The position numbers were made by a program, and so were the translations under genes. The notes beneath the pieces are model-generated. The model saw nothing but the letters and a program-made list of their open reading frames with translations, was not told where the DNA came from and did not search any database. Below, one piece after another: positions 1 through 9,456 of a stretch of DNA of 64,000 bases (position 1 is the first letter of the stretch; each line of letters opens with the position of its first letter). The stretch spans positions 1,923,001-1,987,000 of the forward strand of contig CP126120.1 of the NCBI GenBank assembly GCA_030123585.1. Direction: 5' to 3'. This stretch comes from Rhodanobacteraceae bacterium. GTDB taxonomy: Bacteria; Pseudomonadota; Gammaproteobacteria; Xanthomonadales; Rhodanobacteraceae.

Positions 1-125
1 TCAGCGAGGAAACCGGCCTGTACGTGCAGGTCGCCGACGATCCGCTGACCTGCGTCGCGCGCGGCGGCGGGCGGGCGCTGGAACTGATCGACATGCATGG
101 AAGCGATTTCTTCGCTTCGGAGTGA
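1..125 (+). CDS. mreB: MreB actin-like protein, C-terminal end (partial)
   Basis: The window opens inside this gene. The frame starting at base 3 reads a short C-terminal tail with [15 protein letters not shown] and DMHGSDFF, the typical end of MreB, and stops with TGA at 123-125. MreB is the cytoplasmic actin homologue that polymerises under the inner membrane and guides lateral wall synthesis. mreC, mreD, mrdA and rodA follow on the same strand, which fits the standard elongation operon. Only about 40 residues are visible, so nothing can be said of the nucleotide-binding domains. Confidence 0.9.
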   Translation, partial: SEETGLYVQVADDPLTCVARGGGRALELIDMHGSDFFASE

Positions 126-342
126 GTCGCTCACTTCGTTCGCTGCAAGTGGCTCGCTGCGCTCGCTGTAAAGAGTCAAGCCGCTCACTTCGTTCGCTGT
201 AAAGGGTAAATGTAAAGAGTAAGGTGTCGTTCGTCGATTTTCTCTTTACAGTCTGCGCAGCAGACGGCTTTACTCTTTACAGGCGGCGCAGCCGCCGACT
301 TACCCTTTACAGGCGGCGCAGCCGCCGACTCACTCTCCAGCC
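126..342. repeat. Hairpin repeat array between mreB and mreC
   Basis: This 217-bp spacer is made almost wholly of repeats. On the plus strand the motif CTTTACAG recurs at 244-251, 275-282 and 305-312, each time running into a 15-bp palindrome (251-265, 282-296, 312-326). The units at 271-300 and 301-330 are 30-bp tandem copies with one mismatch. The first palindrome has TCTGC/GCAGA arms and the others GCGGC/GCCGC arms, so pairing is kept although the bases differ. To the left the motif occurs inverted (166-173, 197-204, 211-217) beside GCTCACTTCGTTCGCT-type copies. No clear Shine-Dalgarno site lies before mreC. The array could be a processing, attenuation or terminator region within the operon. 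Confidence 0.8.
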
Positions 343-1338
343 ATGGCGCTTCCGCAAAAGGAATCCACTCCGATCTTCTCGGACGCGACCGCGGGCACGC
401 TGCGCCTGATCGCCTACCTCGCGCTGGCCGCGGTGCTGATGGTGCTGGACCACCGCAACGGCTGGCTGCACCGGGTGCGCTACGCCGGCGCCGCGGCGAT
501 CGTGCCGATCTACAAGATCGCGGCCGCGCCGGCCGATTGGATCCACGCGGCCGGCACCGCGTTCGCCGAACGCAGCAAGCTGATCGACGAGAACCGCCAG
601 TTGCGCGAGGCGCTGCTGCTGGCCGAGGCGCGCCTCAACCGCATGCACGCGGTCACCCAGCAGAACGAACGCCTGAAGCAATTGCTGGAGACGCAGCAGT
701 TGCTGGGCATGCACGCGCAACTGGCGCGGCTGATCGACGTGCAACTCGGCCCCACCCGCGACCGCGTGATGCTCAACGTCGGCGCCGACGAAGGCGTGCA
801 CGTGGGCCAGACCGTGATCGACTCGCACGGCGTGATGGGCCAGATCATCGAGGTCCTGCCGCACGCTTCGGTGGCGATGCTGGTGGTCGATCCCGACCAC
901 GCGGTGCCGGTGATGGCCAGCCGCACCGGGCTGCGCGGAATCGCGCACGGCACCGGCGATTCCGACCAGTTGCTGGTGCCGAACCTGCCGTTGTCGTCGG
1001 ACCTGAAGCCGGGCGACCAACTGGTCACGTCGGGCCTGGGCGGACGCTTCCCGGCCGGCTTTCCGGTCGGCACCGTCATCAGGCTCGAACGCGGACCGTC
1101 CGGGATGTTCCTGCAGGCGCTGGTGAAACCTGCCGCCGAACTCGAACGCAGCGGCGAAGTGTTGCTGCTGCGCGACCAGCCCGATCCGGTCGGGCCGCCC
1201 GCGCCGGCGCCCGAAGTCGGGCCGCCGGATTCGCTCGCGCCCGTGAAGGCGGCGACCGGCGCCTCTGCCCTCCACCTCCACCCCAACCCACCCCCGCATG
1301 CGGCGGTGGGAGATAGTCGCGCGAGAGCCACGCCATGA
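343..1338 (+). CDS. mreC: Rod-shape determining protein MreC
   Basis: MreC (331 aa) is a bitopic inner-membrane protein whose periplasmic part links the MreB filament to PBP2 and RodA. There is a short cytoplasmic start, one membrane segment at about residues 22-40, a coiled coil around 75-115 (ENRQLREALLLAEARL), and the beta-rich MreC domain from about 125 to 280 (LGPTRDRVMLNVGADEGV, VTSGLGGRFPAGFPVG). The last roughly 50 residues are proline- and alanine-rich. The final stretch (HLHPNPPPHAAVGD) resembles the translated dispersed repeat seen in valS, so the tail may have been reshaped by a repeat. The stop overlaps the mreD start as ATGA, which indicates coupled translation. Confidence 0.95.
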   Translation: MALPQKESTPIFSDATAGTLRLIAYLALAAVLMVLDHRNGWLHRVRYAGAAAIVPIYKIAAAPADWIHAAGTAFAERSKLIDENRQLREALLLAEARLNRMHAVTQQNERLKQLLETQQLLGMHAQLARLIDVQLGPTRDRVMLNVGADEGVHVGQTVIDSHGVMGQIIEVLPHASVAMLVVDPDHAVPVMASRTGLRGIAHGTGDSDQLLVPNLPLSSDLKPGDQLVTSGLGGRFPAGFPVGTVIRLERGPSGMFLQALVKPAAELERSGEVLLLRDQPDPVGPPAPAPEVGPPDSLAPVKAATGASALHLHPNPPPHAAVGDSRARATP

Positions 1339-1835
1339 ACCGCGTGCGCGCGCAAGGCTGGGCGTTCTGGATCGGCATCGTGCTGGCGTTGCTGCTGATG
1401 CTGATGCCGCTGCCCGCGATGATCCAGCCGCTGAAACCGTACTGGCCTGCGCTGGTGCTGACGTACTGGTCGCTGGAAGCCACCGACCGCGTGGGCGTCG
1501 GGCTCGCGTTCTGCGTGGGCCTCGCCGCCGACCTCCTGAACGGCGCGCTGCTCGGCGACCAGGCGCTGCGGCTCGCGGTGCTGGTGTTCATCGTGCTGCG
1601 CTTCCGTTCGCGGCTGCGCTTCTTCCCGATGTGGCAGCAGGCGCTGGCGGTGTGGCTGCTGCTGCTCAACAACCACGTGCTGCAGGCCCTGATCCGCGCG
1701 TTCGCGGGCGACTCGCCGATGCCCGCGCTGTCGTGGCTGGCGCCGGCGGTGGGCGCGGCGATCTGGCCGTTCGTGTTCCTGCTGCTGGACGACGTCAACA
1801 CCCGCCTGCGCGGCAAGGGAGCGAAGCCGGCATGA
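1335..1835 (+). CDS. mreD: Rod-shape determining protein MreD
   Basis: MreD (166 aa) is a small polytopic inner-membrane protein of the elongasome. Five or so hydrophobic segments are visible, beginning with AFWIGIVLALLLMLMPLP near the N-terminus. The family motif region GLAFCVGLAADLLNGALLG lies around residues 55-75. Position between mreC and mrdA, with 4-bp ATGA overlaps at both ends, supports the call as strongly as the sequence, since MreD is poorly conserved. Length agrees with the usual 160-170 residues. Confidence 0.93.
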   Translation: MNRVRAQGWAFWIGIVLALLLMLMPLPAMIQPLKPYWPALVLTYWSLEATDRVGVGLAFCVGLAADLLNGALLGDQALRLAVLVFIVLRFRSRLRFFPMWQQALAVWLLLLNNHVLQALIRAFAGDSPMPALSWLAPAVGAAIWPFVFLLLDDVNTRLRGKGAKPA

Positions 1836-3751
1836 ACGAACGCCGCGAGCTGCCGGACGAGGGCGCGCGGCGCGCGCGCTTCGCCCGCCGCGCGCTGGCC
1901 GGTTTCGCGATCATGCTGGCGCTGGTGCTGGCGGTGGCCGGACGCTTCGTGTACCTGCAGGTGCACGAGCACGCCGAATACTCGACCCGCGCCAAGGCCA
2001 ACCGCGTGCGGCTGCGCCACCTGCCGCCGCCGCGCGGGCTGATCTTCGACCGCGAAGGCAAGCTGCTGGCCGACAACATCCCGGCGTTCCGGCTGGACGT
2101 GATCCCGGACAAGGTCAAGCACATGGACGCGCTGCTGGAACGCCTCGCGATGGTGGTGCCGCTGACCGACGACGACATCCGCCGCTTCAAGCAGAGCCTG
2201 AAGCAGCACCGCTCGTTCGAGCCGGTGCCGCTGAAGTTCCGCCTCACCGAGAGCGAGCGCGACCGCTTCGCGGTCGACCAGTGGCAATTCCCGGGCGTCA
2301 GCATCGATCCCTACCTCACCCGCAACTATCCCTACGGCGCCGAGTTCGCGCACGTGGTGGGCTACGTCGGACGCATCGACGAGAAGGAACAGGCGAAGCT
2401 CGATCCCGACCGCTACGCCGGCACCACCCACATCGGCAAGACCGGCCTCGAAAAGCAATACGAGAACCTGCTGCACGGCACGCCCGGCTACGAACTGGTC
2501 GAGGTCAACGCCGACCAGCGTCCGTTGCGGGTGCTGCAGCGCGTGCCGGCGAAGCCCGGCAGGAACCTTTATCTCACCATCGACGAACGCCTGCAGCGCG
2601 CCACCATCGCCGCGTTCGCCGGCCAGACCGGCGCCGCGGTCGCGATCGATCCGCGCAACGGCAACGTGCTGGCGATGGTGACCGTGCCGAGCTTCGATCC
2701 CAACCTGTTCGTCAATGGCATCAGCCAGGCCGACTACACCGCGTTGCTGGACGATCCGGACAAGCCGCTGCTGAATCGCGCGATGCGCGGCGGCTATCCG
2801 CCGGGTTCCATCGTCAAGCCGTTCCTCGGCCTCGGCGGCCTCGAGATGGGCCTGCGCAAACCCGACGACACCGTGCTGTCCACCGGCACCTTCTACATCC
2901 CGGGCGTCGCGCGCGGCTATCGCGACGACCAGCGCTACGGCGCCGGCCGCGTGAACCTGATGCAGGCGATCACGCAATCCGTGAACACCTACTTCTATTC
3001 GCTGGCGCTGCAGATGGGCATCCAGCGGCTCGACCAGTGGATGGCGAAGTTCGGCTTCGGCAGCCCCACCGGCATCGACCTGCCCGACGAAACCGGCGGC
3101 GTGCTGCCTTCGCCGGAATGGAAGCGCAAGACCTTCAAGCAGCCGTGGTATCCGGGCGAAACCGTGATCTCGGGCATCGGCCAGGGCTACTGGATGGTGA
3201 CGCCGCTGCAGATGGCGCACGCGCTGGCGTCGCTGGCCGGCGACGGCAAGTCGTTCACGCCGCACCTGCTCGCGGCGACCAGCGATGGCCTGGAGGATCC
3301 CGAAACGCCGTATCCGCAGGCGCCGCCCAAGCAGATCACCCACGATCCCGCCGACGTCGCCGCGGTCGTGCAAGGCATGCTGGGCGTGGTGAACAGCCCG
3401 TCCGGCACCGCCTACAAGGCCGGCATCGGCCAGGGTTTCCCCTACCTGATCGCGGGCAAGACCGGCACCGCCGAGCGCTATTCGCGCACCAGCGAGGCGT
3501 ACAACACCAACAAGAACCTCGCCTACCTCGCCGAACGCCACCGCGCGTGGTTCATCTGCTTCGCGCCCGCGGACCATCCGCAGATCGCGATCGCGGTGGT
3601 GCTGGAGCAAGGCGCCTGGGGCGGCACCGCGGCGGCGCCGATCGCGCGCAAGATGCTGGACCAGTGGCTGGCCGACACGCCGCCGTCCGAGCGCCCGCCG
3701 ATCAACACGGCGGCGACGCAATCCGCAGTCGCCGCGCCGGCCACGCCATGA
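1832..3751 (+). CDS. mrdA: Penicillin-binding protein 2 (peptidoglycan DD-transpeptidase)
   Basis: PBP2 (639 aa) is the class B transpeptidase that cross-links lateral wall peptidoglycan with RodA. It has one N-terminal membrane anchor (about residues 20-42), the PBP dimerisation domain with LPPPRGLIFDREG, and the C-terminal transpeptidase domain. The catalytic motifs are visible: SIVK with the active serine at about residue 326, SVN (QSVNTYFYS) and KTGTAERY. The open frame extends upstream through mreD, but the ATG at 1832 overlaps the mreD stop and gives a normal-length N-terminus starting MNERREL. Part of the mre-mrdA-rodA operon. Confidence 0.96.
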   Translation: MNERRELPDEGARRARFARRALAGFAIMLALVLAVAGRFVYLQVHEHAEYSTRAKANRVRLRHLPPPRGLIFDREGKLLADNIPAFRLDVIPDKVKHMDALLERLAMVVPLTDDDIRRFKQSLKQHRSFEPVPLKFRLTESERDRFAVDQWQFPGVSIDPYLTRNYPYGAEFAHVVGYVGRIDEKEQAKLDPDRYAGTTHIGKTGLEKQYENLLHGTPGYELVEVNADQRPLRVLQRVPAKPGRNLYLTIDERLQRATIAAFAGQTGAAVAIDPRNGNVLAMVTVPSFDPNLFVNGISQADYTALLDDPDKPLLNRAMRGGYPPGSIVKPFLGLGGLEMGLRKPDDTVLSTGTFYIPGVARGYRDDQRYGAGRVNLMQAITQSVNTYFYSLALQMGIQRLDQWMAKFGFGSPTGIDLPDETGGVLPSPEWKRKTFKQPWYPGETVISGIGQGYWMVTPLQMAHALASLAGDGKSFTPHLLAATSDGLEDPETPYPQAPPKQITHDPADVAAVVQGMLGVVNSPSGTAYKAGIGQGFPYLIAGKTGTAERYSRTSEAYNTNKNLAYLAERHRAWFICFAPADHPQIAIAVVLEQGAWGGTAAAPIARKMLDQWLADTPPSERPPINTAATQSAVAAPATP

Positions 3752-4872
3752 ACGAACTGGTTGCCAGCTTCGGCGGACGCGCGCGGCGGATCGCGCAGCG
3801 CATCTTCTCGCGCCCGCGCATCGACGTGCCGCTCGCGGCCGGGCTGTTCGTGCTCGCGCTGATCGGCCTGACCGTGCTGTACAGCGCCAGCAACCTCAAC
3901 ACCTCGATGGTGATCGGGCAGGCCACCCGGTTCCTGGTCGGCGCGGCGCTGCTGCTGGCGGTATCGCGCATCCCGCCCAGCCTGCTGCGCGCGTGGACGC
4001 CGTGGTTCTACCTGCTGAGCTGCGTCCTGCTGGTCGTGTTGATGGTGCTCGGCGAAGGCCGCGGCGCCGACCGCTGGCTGGACCTCGGCGTGATCCGCTT
4101 CCAGCCGTCCGAATTGATGAAACTCGCGATGCCGATGATGATCGCGTGGTACCTGCATCCGCGCCCGCTGCCGCCGCGCTGGCGCGATATCGCGGCGGTC
4201 GGCATTCTCACCGGCATCCCCGCGCTGCTGATCGGCAGGCAACCCGACCTCGGCACCGCATTGCTGGTATTGGCCTCCGGCCTGTTCGTGCTGTTCCTCG
4301 CCGGGCTGCAATGGTGGAAGATCGGCGCGATGCTGGCCGCGCTCGCGGGCGCCGCGCCGGTTGCGTGGCACTACATGCACGACTACCAGCGCGAACGCGT
4401 GCTGACTTTCCTGCACCCCGAGAACGACCCGCTCGGCACCGGCTGGCACATCATCCAGTCGATGATCGCGGTGGGTTCCGGCGGCATCGTCGGCAAGGGC
4501 TTCAACCAGGGCACCCAGTCGAAACTCGAATTCCTGCCCGAACACACCACCGACTTCATCTTCGCGGTGCTGGGCGAGGAGTTCGGACTGATCGGCGTGC
4601 TGGTGCTGCTGGCGTTGTACGTGTTCATCGTCGGGCGCTGCCTGTGGATCGCGGCCAACGCGCGCGACACCTGGTCGCGCCTCGTGGCCGGCGCGTTCGG
4701 GCTGGCCTTCATGGTGTACGTGATCGTCAACGGCGGCATGATCTCGGGCCTGCTGCCGGTGGTCGGCGTGCCGCTGCCGCTGGTGAGCTACGGCGGCACT
4801 TCGGCGATCACGCTGCTCACGGGGTTCGGGGTGGTGATGTCGATACACGCGCATCGGAAGTGGACGCCGTAG
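3748..4872 (+). CDS. rodA: RodA, SEDS peptidoglycan glycosyltransferase
   Basis: RodA (374 aa) is the SEDS-family enzyme that polymerises lipid II into glycan strands during elongation, working with PBP2 encoded just upstream. It is a multi-spanning membrane protein with about ten hydrophobic segments. Family motifs visible are RWLDLGVIRFQPSELMKL, GRQPDLGTALLV, LPEHTTDFIFAVLGEEFG and the C-terminal LPLVSYGGTS. The ATG at 3748 overlaps the mrdA stop. A strong hairpin follows the stop codon, so the operon may end here. Confidence 0.96.
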   Translation: MNELVASFGGRARRIAQRIFSRPRIDVPLAAGLFVLALIGLTVLYSASNLNTSMVIGQATRFLVGAALLLAVSRIPPSLLRAWTPWFYLLSCVLLVVLMVLGEGRGADRWLDLGVIRFQPSELMKLAMPMMIAWYLHPRPLPPRWRDIAAVGILTGIPALLIGRQPDLGTALLVLASGLFVLFLAGLQWWKIGAMLAALAGAAPVAWHYMHDYQRERVLTFLHPENDPLGTGWHIIQSMIAVGSGGIVGKGFNQGTQSKLEFLPEHTTDFIFAVLGEEFGLIGVLVLLALYVFIVGRCLWIAANARDTWSRLVAGAFGLAFMVYVIVNGGMISGLLPVVGVPLPLVSYGGTSAITLLTGFGVVMSIHAHRKWTP

Positions 4873-4881
4873 CGACTCGAA

Positions 4882-4912
4882 GCAGTTTCGCTCGCTGCGC
4901 GAGTAAAACTGC
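4882..4912 (+). terminator. Hairpin after rodA, probable terminator
   Basis: An inverted repeat with GCAGTTT plus CGCTCG on the left and CGCGAG plus AAAACTGC on the right, around a short loop, starts 10 bp after the rodA stop. It is stable and lies between rodA and valS. There is no clean T-run after it (CCCTTG follows), so it is a hairpin-type end or an RNA-stabilising structure rather than a textbook intrinsic terminator. Confidence 0.5.
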
Positions 4913-4975
4913 CCTTGCCGCTAGAATGCGCGTTTGCCTTGCCAACCGCGCCCCGCGCGAAACCCGAGACCCGTG

Positions 4976-7897
4976 ATGGACAAGAGTTTCGACCCCAAAC
5001 AGATCGAATCGAAGTGGTACGCGCGCTGGGAAAGCGCGGGCGACTTCAAGCCGTCCGGCAAGGGCGAGCCGTACTGCATCCTGCTGCCGCCGCCGAACGT
5101 CACCGGCACGCTGCACATGGGCCACGCGTTCCAGCAGACCATCATGGACGCGCTGATCCGGCACGCGCGGATGTCCGGGAAGAACACGCTGTGGCAGGGC
5201 GGCACCGACCACGCGGGCATCGCGACGCAGAAGATCGTCGAGAACCAGTTGGCCGCGGAAGGCAAGACGCGCCATGATCTCGGCCGTGAGGCGTTCGTCG
5301 AGCGCGTGTGGCAATGGAAGCAGGAATCGGGTTCGACGATCACGCAGCAGATGCGCCGGCTCGGCGCGTCCGTGGACTGGTCGCGCGAACGCTTCACGAT
5401 GGACGAAGGCCTGTCCGCCGCGGTACGCAAGGTTTTCGTCGAGTGGTACCGCGCGGGACTGATCTACCGCGGGAACCGGCTGGTGAACTGGGATCCGGTG
5501 CTGATGACCGCGGTATCCGATCTCGAGGTCAACAACGTCGAGCGCGATGGGCACCTGTGGTCGATCCGCTACGACGTGATCGATCCGCAGCCGGGTGCAC
5601 CGGACCATGTGGTGATCGCGACCACGCGTCCGGAAACCATGCTGGGCGACGTCGCGGTCGCGGTGCACCCGGAAGACGAGCGCTACAAGGTGCTGGTCGG
5701 CAAGCGCCTGCGCCTGCCGTTGGTCGGACGCGAAATCCCGGTCGTTGCGGATGATTACGTCGATCGCGAATTCGGCACCGGCTGCGTGAAGATCACGCCC
5801 GCGCATGACTTCAACGACTACGTGATCGGACAGCGGCACAAGCTGGATTCGATCAACGTCCTGACGCTGGACGCAAAGGTCAACGACAACGCGCCGGAAA
5901 AGTATCGCGGCATGGATCGTTACGCGGCGCGCAAGCAGATCCTCGCCGACCTCGAAGCCGAAGGACTCCTGGTCGAGACGAAGGCGCACAAGTTGCAGGT
6001 GCCGGTGAGCCAGCGCTCGGACGCGGTAATCGAGCCGATGCTGACCGACCAATGGTTCGTGGACCTCACTTCAGAGAAAGGCCGCAAGGCGATCACTCAG
6101 CCGGCGCTGGATGCCGTGCGCAACGGCGACATCAAGTTCGTACCGGAGAACTGGACGACCACCTACACGCAATGGCTGGACAACATCCAGGACTGGTGCA
6201 TCTCGCGCCAACTCTGGTGGGGCCATCGGATCCCCGCGTGGTACGACGAAGCCGGCAACATCTTCGTGGGCGAGGACGAGGCCGATGCGCGCGCGCATGC
6301 GAATGCACAGCCAGTCGGCGCGTTGCGCCAGGACGACGATGTGCTGGACACCTGGTTCTCCTCCGCGCTGTGGCCGTTCTCCACGCTGGGCTGGCCATCG
6401 AACGAATCGGTCAAGAACGAACACGGCGAAGTCATCGCGAACTGGTCGGCCGACAAGATCTTCCTGCCGAGCGCGGTGCTGGTCACCGGCTTCGACATCA
6501 TCTTCTTCTGGGTCGCGCGGATGGTGATGACGACCCTGTACTTCACGGGCCAAGTACCGTTCCGCGAGGTTTACATCAACGCCATCGTGCGCGACGCGGA
6601 AGGCCAGAAGATGTCGAAGTCCAAGGGCAACACCCTGGACCCGCTGGACCTTATCGACGGGATCACGCTGCCTGCGCTGGTCGAGAAATCGACGAAGTCC
6701 TTGTTGATTCCGCAGGTGCGTGAGAGGGTCGAGAAGCGCATCTGCAAGGATTACCCCGACGGCATCAGCGCGATCGGCACCGACGCGCTGCGCTTCACCT
6801 TCGCCGCGCTGGCCAGCTACAGCCGCACGATCAACTTCGACCTGAAGCGCGCGGATGGTTACAAGGCGTTCTGCAACAAGCTGTGGAACGCGGCGCGATT
6901 CGTGTTGATGAACACAACAAACTCCCTTCCCCTGCTTGCGGGGGAAGGTGCCCGCAGGGCGGATGGGGGGAACACGCGCGAGCCCCCCCCTCACCCCAAC
7001 CCTCTCCCGCAAACGGGAGAGGGGGTAAAGACCGAAGCAGAGCGCTGGATCGTGTCGCGGTTGCACGACACGCTCGCCGAAGTCGAGCAGCACTTCACCA
7101 CCTACCGCTTCGACCTGCTGGCGCAGGCGCTGTACGAATTCGTATGGAACGAGTATTGCGACTGGTTCCTCGAACTCTCCAAGCCTGCCCTGAGCAAGAT
7201 CGAAGGGCCTGCCTTGAACGGCGACGATGCAGCGGCGGCCGCGTCCACGCGCCACACGCTGCTGGTGGTGCTGGAGACCGCGCTGCGCGCGCTGCACCCG
7301 ATCATTCCGTTCATCACCGAGGAAATCTGGCAATCCGTGGCGCCGCAGCTCGGATTGAAGGCAACGAGCATCCTCGACAGGCCCTACCCGCGCGCCCATG
7401 ATTTCGCGATCGATGCCGAAGCCAGCGCCGAGATCGAGTGGTTCAAGGCCGTGCTGACCGGCGTGCGCAAGATTCGCAGCGAGATGAACATCGCACCAGG
7501 CAAGACCATCCCCTTGCTGTTCGCCGACGGTGATGCGGACGACCGGCGCCGTGCCGACAAGTTCTCGGCGCAGATCGCGTTCCTCGCGCGTTGCGAACCG
7601 CCACGTTGGTTGCAGCATGGCGAGGCCGAGCCCGCTGCTGCAGCCGCGGTGGTCGGCGACATGCGCGTGCTGATTCCGCTCGCCGGATTGATTGACCTCG
7701 ACGCCGAGCGTGCGCGCCTCAAGAAGGAAATCGCGCGCATCGAGGGCGAAATCAAAAAGTGCGAAGGCAAGCTCGGCAATGCCAGTTTCGTCGATCACGC
7801 GCCCGCGGCGGTGGTCGAACAGGAACGCCAGCGCCTCGGCGATTGGAGCACACAACTGGGTGCGCTGCGCGAGCAGTCGAAGAAGCTGGGCGCTTGA
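4976..7897 (+). CDS. valS: Valine--tRNA ligase
   Basis: ValS (973 aa) charges tRNA-Val; it is a class I synthetase with an editing domain. The HIGH-type motif is in [16 protein letters not shown] near residue 45 and the KMSKS motif in [14 protein letters not shown]. The editing domain with [17 protein letters not shown], the anticodon-binding region and a C-terminal coiled-coil arm ([19 protein letters not shown]) follow in order. An in-frame ATG exists at 4934, but the ATG at 4976 begins [11 protein letters not shown], the conserved ValS start. The protein is about 20 residues longer than usual. Two stretches (near residues 648-685 and 737-748) look like translated dispersed repeats; see those entries. 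Confidence 0.97.
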   Translation: MDKSFDPKQIESKWYARWESAGDFKPSGKGEPYCILLPPPNVTGTLHMGHAFQQTIMDALIRHARMSGKNTLWQGGTDHAGIATQKIVENQLAAEGKTRHDLGREAFVERVWQWKQESGSTITQQMRRLGASVDWSRERFTMDEGLSAAVRKVFVEWYRAGLIYRGNRLVNWDPVLMTAVSDLEVNNVERDGHLWSIRYDVIDPQPGAPDHVVIATTRPETMLGDVAVAVHPEDERYKVLVGKRLRLPLVGREIPVVADDYVDREFGTGCVKITPAHDFNDYVIGQRHKLDSINVLTLDAKVNDNAPEKYRGMDRYAARKQILADLEAEGLLVETKAHKLQVPVSQRSDAVIEPMLTDQWFVDLTSEKGRKAITQPALDAVRNGDIKFVPENWTTTYTQWLDNIQDWCISRQLWWGHRIPAWYDEAGNIFVGEDEADARAHANAQPVGALRQDDDVLDTWFSSALWPFSTLGWPSNESVKNEHGEVIANWSADKIFLPSAVLVTGFDIIFFWVARMVMTTLYFTGQVPFREVYINAIVRDAEGQKMSKSKGNTLDPLDLIDGITLPALVEKSTKSLLIPQVRERVEKRICKDYPDGISAIGTDALRFTFAALASYSRTINFDLKRADGYKAFCNKLWNAARFVLMNTTNSLPLLAGEGARRADGGNTREPPPHPNPLPQTGEGVKTEAERWIVSRLHDTLAEVEQHFTTYRFDLLAQALYEFVWNEYCDWFLELSKPALSKIEGPALNGDDAAAAASTRHTLLVVLETALRALHPIIPFITEEIWQSVAPQLGLKATSILDRPYPRAHDFAIDAEASAEIEWFKAVLTGVRKIRSEMNIAPGKTIPLLFADGDADDRRRADKFSAQIAFLARCEPPRWLQHGEAEPAAAAAVVGDMRVLIPLAGLIDLDAERARLKKEIARIEGEIKKCEGKLGNASFVDHAPAAVVEQERQRLGDWSTQLGALREQSKKLGA
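6919..7030. repeat. Dispersed repeat inserted in frame within valS
   Basis: About 105 bp inside valS encode a low-complexity stretch ([16 protein letters not shown], then [14 protein letters not shown]) unlike a synthetase. The DNA carries two self-complementary halves, CCCCTGCTTGCGGGGG and CCTCTCCCGCAAACGGGAGAGG. The same kind of sequence appears in the E2 gene (about 43625-43765), after it (44352-44475) and at the end of mreC (about 1265-1312). Length and frame are preserved, so ValS continues normally beyond it. Confidence 0.8.
7185..7212. repeat. Short palindromic repeat in frame within valS
   Basis: The bases GCCCTGAGCAAGATCGAAGG followed by GC match the shape of the widespread CCCTGAG...TCGAAGGGC palindrome. 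They encode about 10 residues ([10 protein letters not shown]) placed between the ELSKP and the tRNA-binding region that are contiguous in most ValS proteins. I infer a second in-frame insertion. Confidence 0.55.
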
Positions 7898-7912
7898 CAC
7901 TTGCGGCGATCG

Positions 7913-7970
7913 GTCGCGAGCACGCTCGCTCCTGCAACAGCCGCTTCGCAGGAGCCTGCGTGCAGGCGAC
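7913..7970. terminator. Inverted repeat between convergent valS and def
   Basis: Two 23-base arms (7913-7935 and 7948-7970) pair at 19 positions, ending at the def stop codon. The element belongs to the GTAGGAGC/GCTCCTGC type of dispersed repeat; a related copy lies at 45477-45525. Between two convergent genes it can act as a bidirectional transcription end. There is no T-run on either side. Confidence 0.55.
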
Positions 7971-8506
7971 TACTCCAACTGCCCGGCTTCCTCCGGAAAC
8001 AACACGTCGATGTAACCGAAGCGCGAGAAATCGGTGATGCGCGACGGATACAGCCGCCCGATCAGGTGATCGCACTCGTGCTGCACCACGCGCGCGTGGA
8101 AACCTTCGGCGGTGCGGTCGATCGCGACGCCGTTCGGATCGACGCCCTGGTAGCGGATCAGCGAATGCCGGCTCACCACGCCGCGCAGGCCCGGCACCGA
8201 CAGGCAACCTTCCCAGCCGTCTTCCATGTCGCGCGACAGCGGCGTGATCAGCGGATTCAGGAGGATCGTGCGCGGCACTTCCGGCGCGTCGGGATAGCGA
8301 TCGGAATGCTCGAAGCCGAACACCACCAGTTGCAGGTCCACGCCGATCTGCGGCGCGGCGAGGCCCACGCCGTCGGCCGCCTGCATCGTCTCGAACATGT
8401 CGGTGATCAGGTCGTTCAATTCGGCGGTGCCGAACATCGACGCCGGCACCGGCGGCGCCACGCGCAGCAGGCGCGGGTCGCCCATCTTCAGGATTTCACG
8501 GATCAT
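7970..8506 (-). CDS. def: Peptide deformylase
   Basis: This 178-aa protein removes the formyl group from the N-terminal methionine of new proteins in the cytoplasm. All three metal-site motifs are present: [18 protein letters not shown] (cysteine ligand) and HECDHLIG (two histidine ligands with the catalytic glutamate). The usual genomic partner fmt is not beside it; the gene follows a glycosyltransferase by 16 bp on the same strand. It may therefore be a second deformylase in addition to a def-fmt pair elsewhere. The start [13 protein letters not shown] is standard. Confidence 0.95.
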   Translation of the reverse strand: MIREILKMGDPRLLRVAPPVPASMFGTAELNDLITDMFETMQAADGVGLAAPQIGVDLQLVVFGFEHSDRYPDAPEVPRTILLNPLITPLSRDMEDGWEGCLSVPGLRGVVSRHSLIRYQGVDPNGVAIDRTAEGFHARVVQHECDHLIGRLYPSRITDFSRFGYIDVLFPEEAGQLE

Positions 8507-8522
8507 GTCGACACCATTGCTT

Positions 8523-9404
8523 TCAATGACCGGCGTTCCGGCGCCGCCACAGCAAGGGCGCCGTCGCCAGGAAATGCGCCGTGATGCCGCACCCTACCAG
8601 CGCCCGCGTGAACGGTTTGCGTGCGGCGGGATCGAACTTGCGAAACCAGCGCCACATGCCGCGGTGCTTGTGCCAGCTCACGAACACCGGCCGATGCCGG
8701 CTGGAACCTCCCCTGCCGTGGTGCACGCGCACGCCGCCCGCCAGCAGCACCTTGTAGCCCGCGTCGCGCGCGCGCCGGCAAAGATCCAGATCCTCGCAAT
8801 GCAGGAAGTAGCCCGCGTCGAAACCCTGCAGGCGGTCGAACACGCTGCGCGGCAACAGCAACAGGGCGCCTGAAACGTTTTCGACTTCGACCGTTTCTTC
8901 CGGCATCGGGCCGGGCACGTTGATGCCTTCGAACCGCGCATCCTCTTCCTCGCGTCTTGCACGTCCGGTCAACGCATTCAACGAACGCCGCAGCAGCGGA
9001 TCGCGCCGCCGCGAAGCCGGATCGGGCGTGCCGTCCGCCGCGCACACCACCGCGCCGACCACGCCCGCGTCGGGATGCGCGCGCAACACTTCCAGCAATC
9101 TAGGAACCGAATCGGGTTCCAGCAGGCAATCGGGATTCAACACCAGCAACGCGCCGCCGTGCGCAGCCCGCGCCGCGACATTCACCGCAGGACCGAACCC
9201 CAGGTTCGCGCGGTTGTACAGCACGCGCACACGTTCATCGTTCTCGTACGCGCGGGCAATGGCTTGCGGCACGCCGTCACTCGAAGCGTTGTCGGCAACG
9301 ATGACCTCGACCGGCGCGCGCGACGCCAGCGCGCGCACCACGCATTCGCGCAAGCCCGGCCCGCTGTCGGCGGCAATGATGATGATGGTGGTGGACGCGG
9401 GCAT
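8523..9404 (-). CDS. Family 2 glycosyltransferase
   Basis: A 293-aa GT-A fold enzyme that transfers a sugar from a nucleotide donor; the acceptor is unknown. Visible elements are [11 protein letters not shown] near residue 35, [15 protein letters not shown], the metal-binding [13 protein letters not shown] and the acceptor-side [18 protein letters not shown]. The layout resembles rhamnosyltransferase-like members (WbbL group). A hydrophobic patch near the C-terminus suggests membrane association. It is the first gene of a probable two-gene unit with def. No other polysaccharide genes are nearby, so its pathway cannot be inferred. Confidence 0.88.
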   Translation of the reverse strand: MPASTTIIIIAADSGPGLRECVVRALASRAPVEVIVADNASSDGVPQAIARAYENDERVRVLYNRANLGFGPAVNVAARAAHGGALLVLNPDCLLEPDSVPRLLEVLRAHPDAGVVGAVVCAADGTPDPASRRRDPLLRRSLNALTGRARREEEDARFEGINVPGPMPEETVEVENVSGALLLLPRSVFDRLQGFDAGYFLHCEDLDLCRRARDAGYKVLLAGGVRVHHGRGGSSRHRPVFVSWHKHRGMWRWFRKFDPAARKPFTRALVGCGITAHFLATAPLLWRRRNAGH

Positions 9405-9456
9405 CCGCGCAGTCTAGCGGCTGCGGTTGACCCGTCGCCAATTGCGAACACTCGGT

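Noticed and set aside
126..342. A possible CRISPR array between mreB and mreC
   Set aside because: Repeats are tandem with no unique spacers of even length, units vary, and no cas genes are present.
1079..3721. An 880-codon open frame on the minus strand across mreC, mreD and mrdA
   Set aside because: It is antisense to three well-supported genes, Arg/His/Gln/Ala-rich with no domain pattern. Such long frames are normal in very GC-rich DNA.
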